Below, piece after piece: positions 47,081 through 56,001 of a DNA stretch of 64,000 bases. Positions within the stretch are counted from its first letter, which is position 1. Every line of letters begins with the position of its first letter. Source of the stretch: Candidatus Omnitrophota bacterium (GTDB taxonomy: Bacteria; Hinthialibacterota; Hinthialibacteria; Hinthialibacterales; Hinthialibacteraceae); contig QZKN01000002.1 of assembly GCA_003598175.1 (NCBI GenBank), forward strand, positions 1 through 64,000, written 5' to 3'. The position numbers and the translations under genes were made by a program. The notes below the pieces were generated by a model. That model did not search any database and was not told the DNA's origin. It worked only from the letters and a program-made list of their open reading frames with translations.

Positions 47081-47270
47081 AATAAACTCCCTCCACGTTC
47101 CTCGTTTCATTTTTCATACACTATTATAGGCCTTAAAAAGAATGAGAACAGGCAACTTTTGGAAAGCAGAAACTGCAAAAAAAGAAAGGAAGGGGAGCAA
47201 TGCGAGATCATTTCTTCAAAAAGATAAAGATGAATAGTCTGAAATGAATCACGGATACAGAAATGCGCTC

Positions 47271-47393
47271 TTAATCCCGAATCACGATTTCCGCTTTTTC
47301 AAATTTCATGTTCAGTGCTCGTTCGGACGTCCATTCAAATCCGCTTACATGACCATCAGCATTTTCAGAGCTGAAACCACTCAATCCGAACAA
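47271..47393 (-). CDS. Possible 40-residue ORF directly after the pseudopilin
   Basis: A frame opening at TTG 47393, 2 nt after the pseudopilin stop, and closing at TAA 47271. It encodes a hydrophilic, protein-like stretch (GHVSGFEWTSERALNMKFEK, then AEIVIRD). It lacks its own clear ribosome site, so it would depend on coupling or be the detached tail of a longer lost gene. No family recognised. Confidence 0.35.
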   Translation of the reverse strand: MFGLSGFSSENADGHVSGFEWTSERALNMKFEKAEIVIRD

Positions 47394-47395
47394 CT

Positions 47396-48028
47396 TTATT
47401 GATTGATTCCCCCCCCGCCTCGCAAAGTAATATCCCCCGCGCTGACCAGGCCATTGCTGGTGTCATAAGGCAATGCTCGATTCGGGTCGCCATACCCCGC
47501 CCCAAGTCCGAATTCCCCATCCGGCCCGATCCCGACCAGAATGAAATCTCCGGTTCTCAATTCCCGCAACCCCAAACGTGGAGCATTTTCAGGGAACAAT
47601 GCGCCCAATCCATGATCATACCCGGGATCGGCGGGATCGTTATCCGCATAACGGTACGTATCCTGCCCGGTCGGGATAAAAGGATCGAGAGGCATGGAAG
47701 TCAGGTATTGAACCGGGCTCGTCAACGGCGCAAGCAACGCCGCCGGACCGCGATTCTCAAAATCAGGACCGGCCCCAACCATGTTAAACGTTTTTTGCAA
47801 ACGCTCGTGCCCCCACTCATAATCATCATCCCACCAATCGACCAGCATGACGTTTTTATCCGCCTGCATCGATTGGGCGGCGGTAGCGATCGCCTTCATA
47901 TCCGCAAAACCACGAGCAATTTTAGCGCGCAGTTGTGCATTCAAAAAATTGGGCACAGCAATTGCAGCCAAAATCCCGATAATCGCCACGACAATCAACA
48001 ATTCAATCAGCGTAAATCCTTTTTTCAC
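47396..48028 (-). CDS. Type II secretion/type IV pilin-like pseudopilin (GspG-like), second copy
   Basis: 210 residues from a GTG at 48028, placed by GGAGGTG 5 nt upstream; the track begins 10 codons earlier. The prepilin signal is VKKG/FTLIELLIVVAIIGILAAIA with Glu at +5. The next blocks, NFLNAQLRAKIARGFADMKA and the C-terminal SNGLVSAGDITLRGGGG, are typical of GspG-like pseudopilins in these phyla. A closely related C-terminal remnant sits beside recO (23003-23071) and a more distant intact relative at 9760. No secretion ATPase or platform gene lies in the window, so the filament system must be encoded elsewhere. Confidence 0.9.
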   Translation of the reverse strand: MKKGFTLIELLIVVAIIGILAAIAVPNFLNAQLRAKIARGFADMKAIATAAQSMQADKNVMLVDWWDDDYEWGHERLQKTFNMVGAGPDFENRGPAALLAPLTSPVQYLTSMPLDPFIPTGQDTYRYADNDPADPGYDHGLGALFPENAPRLGLRELRTGDFILVGIGPDGEFGLGAGYGDPNRALPYDTSNGLVSAGDITLRGGGGINQ

Positions 48029-48222
48029 GTGAACACCTCCATAAAATACTTTCACCAATCACTTTAACATTCGATTGAATTCATGTTTAGGAAACACCTT
48101 ATTCATACCATAAAATATCTAGTAAGTCCATTCCTTTGCGAAAATATGCAATTGAAGAGACGTTGATATCTTGTCTGCCGTCCCATGCAACGTGTAGGAT
48201 GTTTCATGTCCCGTTGATTGAA

Positions 48223-48267
48223 TTTAAACGGTTTAATCGTCATTCCTATTCGATTTAACCGATTAAA
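48223..48267. promoter_or_regulatory. A/T-rich inverted repeat upstream of membrane protein
   Basis: Two 17-nt arms, TTTAAACGGTTTAATCG and CGATTTAACCGATTAAA, are complementary at 15 positions around an 11-nt loop. It lies about 48 nt before the 48315 gene and differs from the GC-rich repeat family, so it may be a repressor site. No regulator was identified. Confidence 0.45.
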
Positions 48268-48314
48268 GAGAACATAAGTATCCTTTTATACATGATAACC
48301 CGTGCCGCTCAGAA

Positions 48315-49343
48315 ATGAACAAACAAATTTCAATTATTTATCAAACTATCGATTCATTTATTCCCTTCCCCATTTATTTTCTGCTCCGGCGTTTTATATT
48401 GACCCTGGTTTTTACTGTTGTCTTGTATCGATTGGGCCAATACCTGCCTTATATCGGCGACGGCGCTTACGTTGAACAAATGGCGGAAATGGATTGGGTG
48501 GTTTTAATGCATTCCGTCCTGACTTCATTGATGCACAAATTGGTTTACACCATTCTCCGACCCTTCGGTTGGAACGCATGGGATTCCGTTTCGGTCAGCA
48601 GTTCCATCGCCGGCGCATTGGCCATTCAAGTCCTGTTTGCGATTCGGCGCAATCCCATATTTCTGATCGTCAATATTTTTTCCGGCTCGTTCTTGGTTTT
48701 TATCGGAGAAGTGGAAAATTATGCATGGGTGAACTTGTTTCTATTGTCCACCTTTTGGGCTATTGAACGGTACCTGCAGGGAAAAGCTCCCTTGTGGCCA
48801 GCGACAGTTTTTTTCTTCCTGGCCGCGCTGTTTCATTTTTTGGCATTGTTTTATTTGCCGGCCATTTTTTGGGTGATGGTTCAACGCCCGAATTTCAAGG
48901 CGTATGAATTCGTGGCCCCGTTCTTCCTTTTTTTGTCCCTATTGATGGGAATCCTGTTCTGTTTTGCAAGCGAGGGATTGGATTTGGATAGCGGTCGGTT
49001 GGTTCCACTCTTTCAAATTCGCCGAAAAGGGCAATTTTTTACCTTTTTTTCGTGGGAGCACTGGAAATTACTGGCTTATTTTCATTATAATGCAGCATTC
49101 ATGCGATTCCCGATTGAATGGCCGCTATTATTTTTTTTACGGAAAGGAATCGATACCCCATTCAAATACTTTTTGCTGTATTGTTCGTTCATCGGCCTGA
49201 TTTGGACCACGTTTTGGCACCCTGATTTAGGACCTCTTGATTGGGATTTGTTCAGCCAAATGTCGATTTCGCTGCATGTGCTTCTCGGAATTCTGCTTTA
49301 TGAATACGTCCACACACAGATCAAGAAGTGCGTAATGGTTTAA
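48315..49343 (+). CDS. Polytopic membrane protein of unknown function
   Basis: 342 residues with about eight membrane helices (LTLVFTVVLYRLGQYLPYIG, IFLIVNIFSGSFLVFIG, ATVFFFLAALFHFLALFYLP, FVAPFFLFLSLLMGILFCF). The early loop with GDGAYVEQMAEMDW and the EVENYAW segment recall GT-C-type glycosyltransferases and their relatives, but no catalytic motif is certain. Codon use looks ordinary. No strong ribosome site is seen before the ATG. It stands alone between the pseudopilin (divergent) and a STAS gene. Confidence 0.55.
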   Translation: MNKQISIIYQTIDSFIPFPIYFLLRRFILTLVFTVVLYRLGQYLPYIGDGAYVEQMAEMDWVVLMHSVLTSLMHKLVYTILRPFGWNAWDSVSVSSSIAGALAIQVLFAIRRNPIFLIVNIFSGSFLVFIGEVENYAWVNLFLLSTFWAIERYLQGKAPLWPATVFFFLAALFHFLALFYLPAIFWVMVQRPNFKAYEFVAPFFLFLSLLMGILFCFASEGLDLDSGRLVPLFQIRRKGQFFTFFSWEHWKLLAYFHYNAAFMRFPIEWPLLFFLRKGIDTPFKYFLLYCSFIGLIWTTFWHPDLGPLDWDLFSQMSISLHVLLGILLYEYVHTQIKKCVMV

Positions 49344-49509
49344 AGTGAGTGGTTTGTAGGGTGTTTTGCATGCAAATTTTAAATGCTACCATGTACCGTA
49401 ATCCGCGGTCAGAATCTCATGTATTCCCTGGACAACAATAGACTTTTTTGCAAATAATGGTTGCATGGTGTGTTACAGGCGGTGAAGGTAAATCAAGAGA
49501 GGCGTGATA

Positions 49510-49851
49510 ATGAATATGGAAAAACTGATAATCAAGCATCAAAAAAACGAAGAAGCGGAACAACTCTGCGCATTCGGCGATTTGATCATATCGAATGCAA
49601 AATCGCTGCAACGACAGATCGATCAGATAATTGATAAAGGCGCGACCGATATCATCATCGACCTTTCCGGCGTGGATTACATCGATAGTTTCGGAATAGG
49701 CGTAGTCGTGAAAACCAAATCGGAAATCGACAAAAAGAAAGGGCGTTTGCGGGTATATGTCAATCAGACGTTGATGAAACTGTTTGAAAAATGCCACCTG
49801 GATGATTACATCGATCTTGAATTGCAGGAGAGCGCCACAAATCCGGAATGA
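49510..49851 (+). CDS. STAS-domain anti-sigma factor antagonist-like protein
   Basis: 113 residues from the ATG at 49510 (the track uses a GTG two codons earlier). A complete STAS domain: LCAFGDLIISNAKSLQRQID, then TDIIIDLSGVDYIDSFGIGV, where DSFGIGV is the strongly conserved loop with the phosphorylatable serine of SpoIIAA-type antagonists. In this family the protein binds a serine kinase/anti-sigma factor; no such partner is adjacent. It is followed by a bidirectional terminator shared with the coiled-coil cluster. Confidence 0.87.
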   Translation: MNMEKLIIKHQKNEEAEQLCAFGDLIISNAKSLQRQIDQIIDKGATDIIIDLSGVDYIDSFGIGVVVKTKSEIDKKKGRLRVYVNQTLMKLFEKCHLDDYIDLELQESATNPE

Positions 49852-49876
49852 TTCGATCCTTTCCAACAACAGAATC

Positions 49877-49910
49877 AAAAAAAGAGCGCGATAAAACGCG
49901 CTCTTTTTTT
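49877..49910. terminator. Bidirectional Rho-independent terminator
   Basis: Symmetrical AAAAAAAGAGCGCG / CGCGCTCTTTTTTT stem with a short ATAAAA loop; the A and T tracts let it act in both directions. It separates the convergent STAS gene and the cluster ending at 49949. Confidence 0.93.
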
Positions 49911-49948
49911 GAATAGGTGAATCGAGAACCGAAAGAATCGGCATCCCT

Positions 49949-50350
49949 CTATTTACTTCTCTTCGATGTTTTCTTCATTTCCCGTTCATCCAGCAAGGAT
50001 CGCAAATGGCCTTGTTTCTGATTCAACGAGATCGAAACTTCGTGCCACATATTTCGGAAAGACGATAATTTGATGGGAACCTCCTTCTTAAGAATCATGA
50101 GAGAAGGAGTTTCCTTAAGCAACTTTTTCATATCTTTCCACAAATCGAACAGATTATCCGGAATGGCAATTCGCAGATATTGTGCTCTTCTCGTGATCTC
50201 TTTTTGTAAGGTACGAAATTCCTTTTCCTCTTCCGGAATTTCTTCCTCCGATTCCAGACTGCGATTGAAGATTTCCATATATTTCTGCCACAGTTGAATC
50301 ATCTCCTGCAGGCGCTGGGTCAGTATTTCGTGCGAGACATCGATAGCCAT
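49949..50350 (-). CDS. Small helical protein, paralogue B of the coiled-coil cluster
   Basis: 133 residues, predicted all-helical and strongly charged, with no signal peptide. The first half (QEMIQLWQKYMEIFNRSLES, then EKEFRTLQKEITRRAQYLRI) aligns with the 132-residue protein at 54182-54580 (LEMWHRYDDLFNHAFYNKEA, FFKLKSQLARRHQYLLEYLG), and both keep a later MWHE / QWHD motif. The two paralogues bracket the giant lipoprotein and small membrane gene on the same strand. The basic C-terminal tail (REMKKTSKRSK) is unique to this copy. No known family recognised; a structural or scaffold role is inferred from context. Confidence 0.62.
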   Translation of the reverse strand: MAIDVSHEILTQRLQEMIQLWQKYMEIFNRSLESEEEIPEEEKEFRTLQKEITRRAQYLRIAIPDNLFDLWKDMKKLLKETPSLMILKKEVPIKLSSFRNMWHEVSISLNQKQGHLRSLLDEREMKKTSKRSK

Positions 50351-50474
50351 CTGCTCTTTTCCTTACTAATCAAAATTCACAAAATGAACCGTCTTTCTTC
50401 CCCAGGCAAGTGGACACGAAAATGGCAAATGAAGGTTGTCATGCGTATGATCACCTACCGTGGCGGCAGAGAGA

Positions 50475-50579
50475 TTAATCTTTTCGAAACCAACCCAGCG
50501 TGAAGCCGAGGTAAATAAAAAAAGCCAACACAACAACACCACAGACAATCTCGATGTAATCAATGAATGTAAACGACAT
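50475..50579 (-). CDS. 34-residue single-helix membrane protein
   Basis: Too short for the ORF track. From ATG 50579 to TAA 50475 the frame gives one strong membrane helix (IEIVCGVVVLAFFIYLGFTL) between short polar ends, finishing GWFRKD. GGGGGG lies 3 nt before the ATG. It sits between the giant lipoprotein and the small helical gene on the same strand, and the basic end suggests an N-out/C-in topology. The only longer track ORF here (50366-50590) is in another frame and lacks protein-like features. Confidence 0.6.
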   Translation of the reverse strand: MSFTFIDYIEIVCGVVVLAFFIYLGFTLGWFRKD

Positions 50580-50656
50580 TTGCCCCCCATACGGTTCTGT
50601 GATTCTTATTCATTTTCACTTTATTCCTCATCGCAAAAAATCAAGGGTGCTTTCGC

Positions 50657-53600
50657 TTAGCGAATCGTATACGAATAATAGAAGTTCGCGAATTTTTGTT
50701 CAAGGCTGTTGATCGTCCATTGGATTTTTTCCATCCGATCCAATTTGCGCGCGCCTTTCGCGTAAAATTCGAGGTCGGCGTTCAGGTCAAGCACTTTGTA
50801 AAGATGTTCATAGGCGTTACGAAGAGCTCTCTCGCGGAAATACAAATCGTGTGTTTTACTGTTGCCATACATTTCGAAACCATCCGCCGCCTTCCGAAAA
50901 TGCGTAAAGGAGGCAATAGCTTTTTTGTGCAATTTCGCCAGCGCTGCCGGCGGTTTCATTTCCTTGATTCGTTCTTCCAGAATTTCCGCGCTCACCCGCA
51001 AGGTTTTGACTGAAATCTCTCCTTGCAAGGAGCGATACATGTCCGTCGACATCTCATCGAGTTTGTGCTCCGTGGCGCGCGCCATGATAATCAGATCGCT
51101 GGGCATGTTCCCTATAGTGCCAAATTGTTGAATTAAGTTGTTCATTTGAGTTAAATTATTATCCAGCAGTTGAAAATAATTATCCTCGGCGACCGCGTTC
51201 ATCGTCGCAAGAAGAAGTTCATTCGCTTCTTTTTCCAATTTTTTCAATCGGGATGCGATGCCTTGATAATCTTCACTGCGAATGGAATTTCTCAACCATT
51301 GCAGGTCCGACGACAACGTCCGGAACCAATCACCGTAATACTTACTTGCCCCCGCATCTTGTGCTTGTTGTAAAATCGAGGCGATTTCATCTCTACGCTG
51401 CGAAGCCGAATCCACGATCGATTCAGGCAGTTGTTCAACCGCTTGCTGTGCGGTTTGGAACTTCTCATAGACTTCGCCATACGTTTGGCCTTCGGTAGGC
51501 TTATTTAATGTTTTGATGGTATCGTTAAATAATTGCGCCTGTTCAGGAACAATATCCAAAGCATTCTGCTTATCGTATGGATTTAACGATGCATTGAGCT
51601 GAGATGCAAGAATTTTCCGGTTTCTTCCTTCCAATCCCTGGCTTGATTTGTGAGTAATATCCCACGCTTTATCCGCCTCGGCATATGCCTGCCGCCAATC
51701 CTGCAATCCGATTTGACGTTCCAATCCGGTTAAAGCATCAAGTAGACTGATCTTGATATCTCGCCCGCCTTCATCAAGAGCGTTTTCTCCAATCCATTCC
51801 GCCATCTGACTCATTTCCAGCACTTGCTGCGTCAAATCCTCATTCATGCTTTCCCAAACGGATTCCTTCGCATTCCGCGCCTTGTCGGCAAAAGCATAGG
51901 ATTGCTTATAATCCTGATCGATTTGCATAACCTGCGCTTCGGCGAGATTCGTTACGAACTCACGGAAGAGAACCGGTTTTTTCACCGGCGCCAAATGATA
52001 TTCGAGTTCTTCACGTGAACCTTCCAGCTGCCGTAATAGCGCATAGCTTCTTTGTTTCCATGTGAAATATTCGGCCTCTTCCGCCAATTTGGCGGAATCG
52101 ATGGAATATTGATTGGCGACCGAAAACTGTTCCGCCTTTTGCGCCACTTCCGCTTCGTTCAGCAACGCGAGAGCCTTCTCGATTTCCGGCTGGGAATACG
52201 TCATGGATTCGGCTTGCAGGGCGGAATCGGCGCTCTCTTTGGCCGTAAGCACCAAATTATTCAATGCGCGGTCGGATTTAGCCAACGCCTCGACCGAACT
52301 TTGATACGACATCTTAAATTGCTGTTTTTTGTACAATTCCGTAGACTCATTGACGGCTTGAACGGCTTCTCGATAGGCGAGCGGGCTCAATCGGTCCTGC
52401 TCCGCGCGCTTGGCAACGGCAATCCATTCATCGGCTTTGCGGAGATTCTGTTCCGTCTGCAATTGATACGCCTTCGCTTCGGCTTCCTTCGCCGCATTGA
52501 TCGACTGTTCCGCATTGCGGATACAGGAAAGATAACGATCCTGTTCGAGTTCTTTCACCGCCGCCGATTTCAGATTAATGGAATTGGCGTATTGCATCGG
52601 CACCCAATCGGACGCTTTCGCGGTATTCGCTTCATCCAACGCCGTTTGCGCTTTTTGAATAAATTCGTTTGCCGCTTTTGCCAGAGAAACGATGGCCTGG
52701 TTCACCACGGCAGCCGCCGCCGGAGACCCTTCGACAACCGCTTCGATTTCATCTTGTTTCATCTTGTTTCGAAGATCTTGTACGACGGAAAAAGCTTCTT
52801 GATACGCTTCGGGAGCATAGGTTGCTCCCCCTTGTCCATATAAAAGAGAGAATGGTTTTTCAACCGTGGATAAAGACGCCTGTCCTTTCCCCCGCCGCGC
52901 GGACTGCACTGCTTGCGAACCGATTTGCTGCGCTCGGCGCGCAGCCGCATATCCATCCACATATCGCTCATTTTGCAGTAATTGTTCAACTCCCGCCACT
53001 GCTTCTCGTATTTGGGAAATCACCGCCGGAGCATAGGTTTCCGCCTCTTCCGCGATGGCTTCCTGCAAATGGGTTTGCGCCTGTTTAATCAACGCCCGCG
53101 CTTCCTGGCCCAATGCTTGATAGCCCTGCGCCAGTACTTCTTTCGCATTGTCGGACGCGGCGATCGCACTGGCATATTGTTGGTTCGCCAGTTCGTTATG
53201 ACCGTCACGAAGCGATTGTTTCGCCTGTTGAATGGCGGCGGCAAATGCGTCAACTCCTTGCACATTCAACGCTTCTGCCTGTTGAATTCGTTTTTCCAAA
53301 TCGGCCAGGATATCTCCCGCTGATTTTTCCTGGGCGGCGACGATGATTTCATTCAACGGCGTTTTGATCCGGGCGGCGTTATCGATGACTTCCTGCCACT
53401 GTCCATCCCGCTCCGCCGTTTCGAGTTGTCGCCAGAGTTCCATAACCTGACCGTATTTTTCGGGAAGATGGACATCGGCTTTCAATTCCTGGGCCGATGT
53501 AAGCATTTTTTGAATTTCGGCTTTGGCATCGGCCGCTTGGGGTTTCAAATGAGCCGTGGCAAGCGATTCGGTTTGGTCCAAAATTTCCTTGACGCGGGCG

Positions 53601-54100
53601 AGAAAGTTGTTCAATTTTTCTTCGTCAGTTTCTCGATCATAGGTGTCGATTTTTTCCGTGCGCAATTGACTCACCTGCTCGGCAATCGGATTGATTTCTT
53701 CCGGCTGCAGAACATTCCCGTCGCGCGCTTTTTGTACATTCCCCTCGGCGGCGGACAACGCTTCCTCGATTTGATCCAATTGACCCTGGACACGCCTGCG
53801 CACTACCGGAACGACCTCACGCGCCGCGATAAAACGGGATTCGGCTTTTTGGGCTGTTTCGATGGCCTGTTGATAATCCCCCGACTCAAACTGCTGGCTC
53901 GCCAAATTGAGAAGATTGCTGGCATCATTGAATTCTTTCTGAGCATATCCGGGAGCTTGGGCGCTCCGGGCCTCCTCTTTCGCCGTTTCGGCCTGAGCAA
54001 TCACCTTTGTCGCTTCCCTTTTTGCGCATCCCACGAACAGAAACAGCGAGATGAGCATGATGCATCCAATACGCAAACCTGATGTAACTTTCCGATTCAT
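50657..54100 (-). CDS. Giant helical lipoprotein with DUF4398-like N-terminus
   Basis: 1,147 residues from the ATG at 54100, with GAGGAG at 7 nt. The signal ends LISLFLFVGCAKRE, a lipobox, so the mature chain is lipid-anchored. The next 70 residues (QAETAKEEARSAQAPGYAQK, FESGDYQQAIETAQKAESRF) match DUF4398-like helical hairpins, and similar hairpins recur along the whole chain (ALLNEAEVAQKAEQFSVANQ, WIAVAKRAEQDRLSPLAYRE). The protein is Ala/Gln/Glu-rich and should form a long, mostly helical rod or solenoid from the membrane into the periplasm. Its gene lies between two paralogous helical proteins, suggesting an envelope-spanning structure. No enzyme motif was seen. Confidence 0.8.
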   Translation of the reverse strand: MNRKVTSGLRIGCIMLISLFLFVGCAKREATKVIAQAETAKEEARSAQAPGYAQKEFNDASNLLNLASQQFESGDYQQAIETAQKAESRFIAAREVVPVVRRRVQGQLDQIEEALSAAEGNVQKARDGNVLQPEEINPIAEQVSQLRTEKIDTYDRETDEEKLNNFLARVKEILDQTESLATAHLKPQAADAKAEIQKMLTSAQELKADVHLPEKYGQVMELWRQLETAERDGQWQEVIDNAARIKTPLNEIIVAAQEKSAGDILADLEKRIQQAEALNVQGVDAFAAAIQQAKQSLRDGHNELANQQYASAIAASDNAKEVLAQGYQALGQEARALIKQAQTHLQEAIAEEAETYAPAVISQIREAVAGVEQLLQNERYVDGYAAARRAQQIGSQAVQSARRGKGQASLSTVEKPFSLLYGQGGATYAPEAYQEAFSVVQDLRNKMKQDEIEAVVEGSPAAAAVVNQAIVSLAKAANEFIQKAQTALDEANTAKASDWVPMQYANSINLKSAAVKELEQDRYLSCIRNAEQSINAAKEAEAKAYQLQTEQNLRKADEWIAVAKRAEQDRLSPLAYREAVQAVNESTELYKKQQFKMSYQSSVEALAKSDRALNNLVLTAKESADSALQAESMTYSQPEIEKALALLNEAEVAQKAEQFSVANQYSIDSAKLAEEAEYFTWKQRSYALLRQLEGSREELEYHLAPVKKPVLFREFVTNLAEAQVMQIDQDYKQSYAFADKARNAKESVWESMNEDLTQQVLEMSQMAEWIGENALDEGGRDIKISLLDALTGLERQIGLQDWRQAYAEADKAWDITHKSSQGLEGRNRKILASQLNASLNPYDKQNALDIVPEQAQLFNDTIKTLNKPTEGQTYGEVYEKFQTAQQAVEQLPESIVDSASQRRDEIASILQQAQDAGASKYYGDWFRTLSSDLQWLRNSIRSEDYQGIASRLKKLEKEANELLLATMNAVAEDNYFQLLDNNLTQMNNLIQQFGTIGNMPSDLIIMARATEHKLDEMSTDMYRSLQGEISVKTLRVSAEILEERIKEMKPPAALAKLHKKAIASFTHFRKAADGFEMYGNSKTHDLYFRERALRNAYEHLYKVLDLNADLEFYAKGARKLDRMEKIQWTINSLEQKFANFYYSYTIR

Positions 54101-54181
54101 TAAACTTCTCCTCAATATCATTTCTTGATGGGACAGGACCATCGCTTCGATAGTGGAATCTCCCTATTAAAAACTCGATCT

Positions 54182-54580
54182 TCACTCCTCCAAGGGAACT
54201 TCCAGATCAAGATGGGTCAAGAGGTAACCTAGAGCCTCATTTAAACGCAGCGTCGTATCATGCCATTGCAGGCAAAGTTTTTTATAAAAATCAAAATGAA
54301 TGCCAATCATGTTCTGCAACGTAACCGTATCGGAAAGATAAGGCGTAATCGGTTCGGCGCGATCGTATTCCTTGCCTAAATATTCAAGCAAATACTGATG
54401 GCGTCTCGCCAATTGTGATTTGAGTTTGAAAAATTCCTCTTCTTGTTCGGGGGTGGCTTCTTTATTGTAAAACGCATGATTAAACAGGTCATCATAGCGA
54501 TGCCACATTTCCAGGAATTGCTTGATCGCATTAACACGAAATTCGATTTCTTCTTTTTCTTTCAGATTCCAACTTGCCAT
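54182..54580 (-). CDS. Small helical protein, paralogue A of the coiled-coil cluster
   Basis: 132 residues from the ATG at 54580, chosen because GGGAG lies 5 nt upstream and the extension in the track runs through non-coding DNA. All-helical, acidic, no signal peptide. It aligns with the 133-residue protein at 49949-50350 over the first half and again at QWHDTTLRLNEALGYL. It is 81 nt before the giant lipoprotein on the same strand. No known family recognised. The equal length and matching motifs show a duplication, with the two copies kept on both sides of the lipoprotein. Confidence 0.65.
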   Translation of the reverse strand: MASWNLKEKEEIEFRVNAIKQFLEMWHRYDDLFNHAFYNKEATPEQEEEFFKLKSQLARRHQYLLEYLGKEYDRAEPITPYLSDTVTLQNMIGIHFDFYKKLCLQWHDTTLRLNEALGYLLTHLDLEVPLEE

Positions 54581-54845
54581 GAAGACTCCCGAAGATTTCG
54601 CCTTGGCCGCAAATACAATGTTATTATGGTTCGTACCGGCATCATGCCGGATTTCCCAAAATGCCGCCACAACGGCGGCATTTCATTTTCATTCCCTTGT
54701 CACGACCAGTCGATCCTATTTGTTTGTATGACACGATCACGGAAGCGGGAAAATCGATTCCCGATCCCGTCACCGAATTATATATGATTCGCTTCAGTTT
54801 GGTTAGATCAATGATTCAATTATTCCAATTCAAAACGGATAATTA

Positions 54846-55733
54846 CTACTGAACGGATGAACCTTCCACCGTATTCGCCGCATTGCGGGCTCGTTGAACG
54901 GGATTAAATCGTTCCGCGGGAGGGGAAGGCGGTTGAGTTTGGTCAAATCCAAATCCTTCCTGCGACAATCCCATGCGCACATTCGGTTCCTGCATACCCG
55001 GCGGGGTCGGAAGATCCGGGAGCAGACCATATTGGCCCATCGCCCCTTCCGCTCCTCCAAAGCCTTCCAGCGTTTCGAATAATGACGGATCGACGACTTT
55101 CACGTACGTCACATCATCATATCCTTCAAACTGGTTGAGTTGGCCGCGGACTTCGTCCATCAATCCCCTGAATTGCTCTTCCCAGCTGGGAAGTTTGGTC
55201 ACCAACGAATGGGGTTGACTCGATACGACCGGCAAGCCGTAAAACTCAAATGCCCCCATTTTTTCCGCTTGTTTCAACGCTTGCACCAATTGTCTCTTGT
55301 ATCGAATGGAAAACGGACCGAGATAGGTATCTTTATTGATGATCAGATTACTCGGCAATCCATCAAAAGCGACTTCATCCCCATGCGTTCCATCATCAAA
55401 ATAATTGACGCCGATCTGATCGGCGCTCATGGGCAGATAGTAAACCCGATAATCGATCAAGTCGCCAAAAACCGCATCGTAGACTTTTTCTCCATATTTT
55501 ACAATGACGGAACCGGGACCTTGCATTCCTCCGCCGCCCATGCCATATCCCCCCATTCCCCCCATTCCCCCCATACCTCCCATTCCCATCATACCGCCGC
55601 CGCCATAGGGAGAACCATAAAATCCGCCCATCATCTGCGCCGTGGAGAGAGAAGGATACAGGAAAAGCGATGCTCCGACAACGATGAATGCACTCCAATA
55701 AGTGATTTTTTTCGAACGTGCATTTCTCATCAT
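54846..55733 (-). CDS. Exported Gly/Met-rich protein of unknown function
   Basis: 295 residues from the ATG at 55733, with AGAGGA upstream. The signal (YWSAFIVVGASLFLYPSLST) is followed at once by a low-complexity run of GMGGMGG-type repeats, then a folded domain (SVIVKYGEKVYDAVFGDLID, GPFSIRYKRQLVQALKQAEK) and a Pro/Gly-rich tail. The repeat is coded by a 9-bp unit (CCCCATTCC on the plus strand). It is upstream of the helical/lipoprotein cluster on the same strand, separated by about 265 nt, so it may be the first gene of that unit or independent. No family recognised. Confidence 0.62.
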   Translation of the reverse strand: MMRNARSKKITYWSAFIVVGASLFLYPSLSTAQMMGGFYGSPYGGGGMMGMGGMGGMGGMGGYGMGGGGMQGPGSVIVKYGEKVYDAVFGDLIDYRVYYLPMSADQIGVNYFDDGTHGDEVAFDGLPSNLIINKDTYLGPFSIRYKRQLVQALKQAEKMGAFEFYGLPVVSSQPHSLVTKLPSWEEQFRGLMDEVRGQLNQFEGYDDVTYVKVVDPSLFETLEGFGGAEGAMGQYGLLPDLPTPPGMQEPNVRMGLSQEGFGFDQTQPPSPPAERFNPVQRARNAANTVEGSSVQ

Positions 55734-56001
55734 GATACGATCCTCTGAAAAGTATATATTTACCCTTGATTTCACACATCACGTCAATAGCGAGAAGCTA
55801 TCACGACTCGACTCGACTGTCAACTTGCTTACGGCAAACCGGGAAAAATATTCCACCGGAAAAACCGCGACTCAAATCACATCAACCTCAATCATCTCAA
55901 ATAGTAAGCAATCATACCGATCCGCAGAGAATTCACTGATTGGTATTCCATTTCCCCTATGCTCCAAATCAGGCAGGATAAAGGAAAAAATGACGTGAAA
56001 C

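Noticed and set aside
50366-50590. 74-residue minus-strand ORF over the 34-residue membrane gene
   Set aside because: Different frame, runs into the neighbouring intergenic DNA and lacks a ribosome site; the shorter frame inside has the convincing membrane helix.
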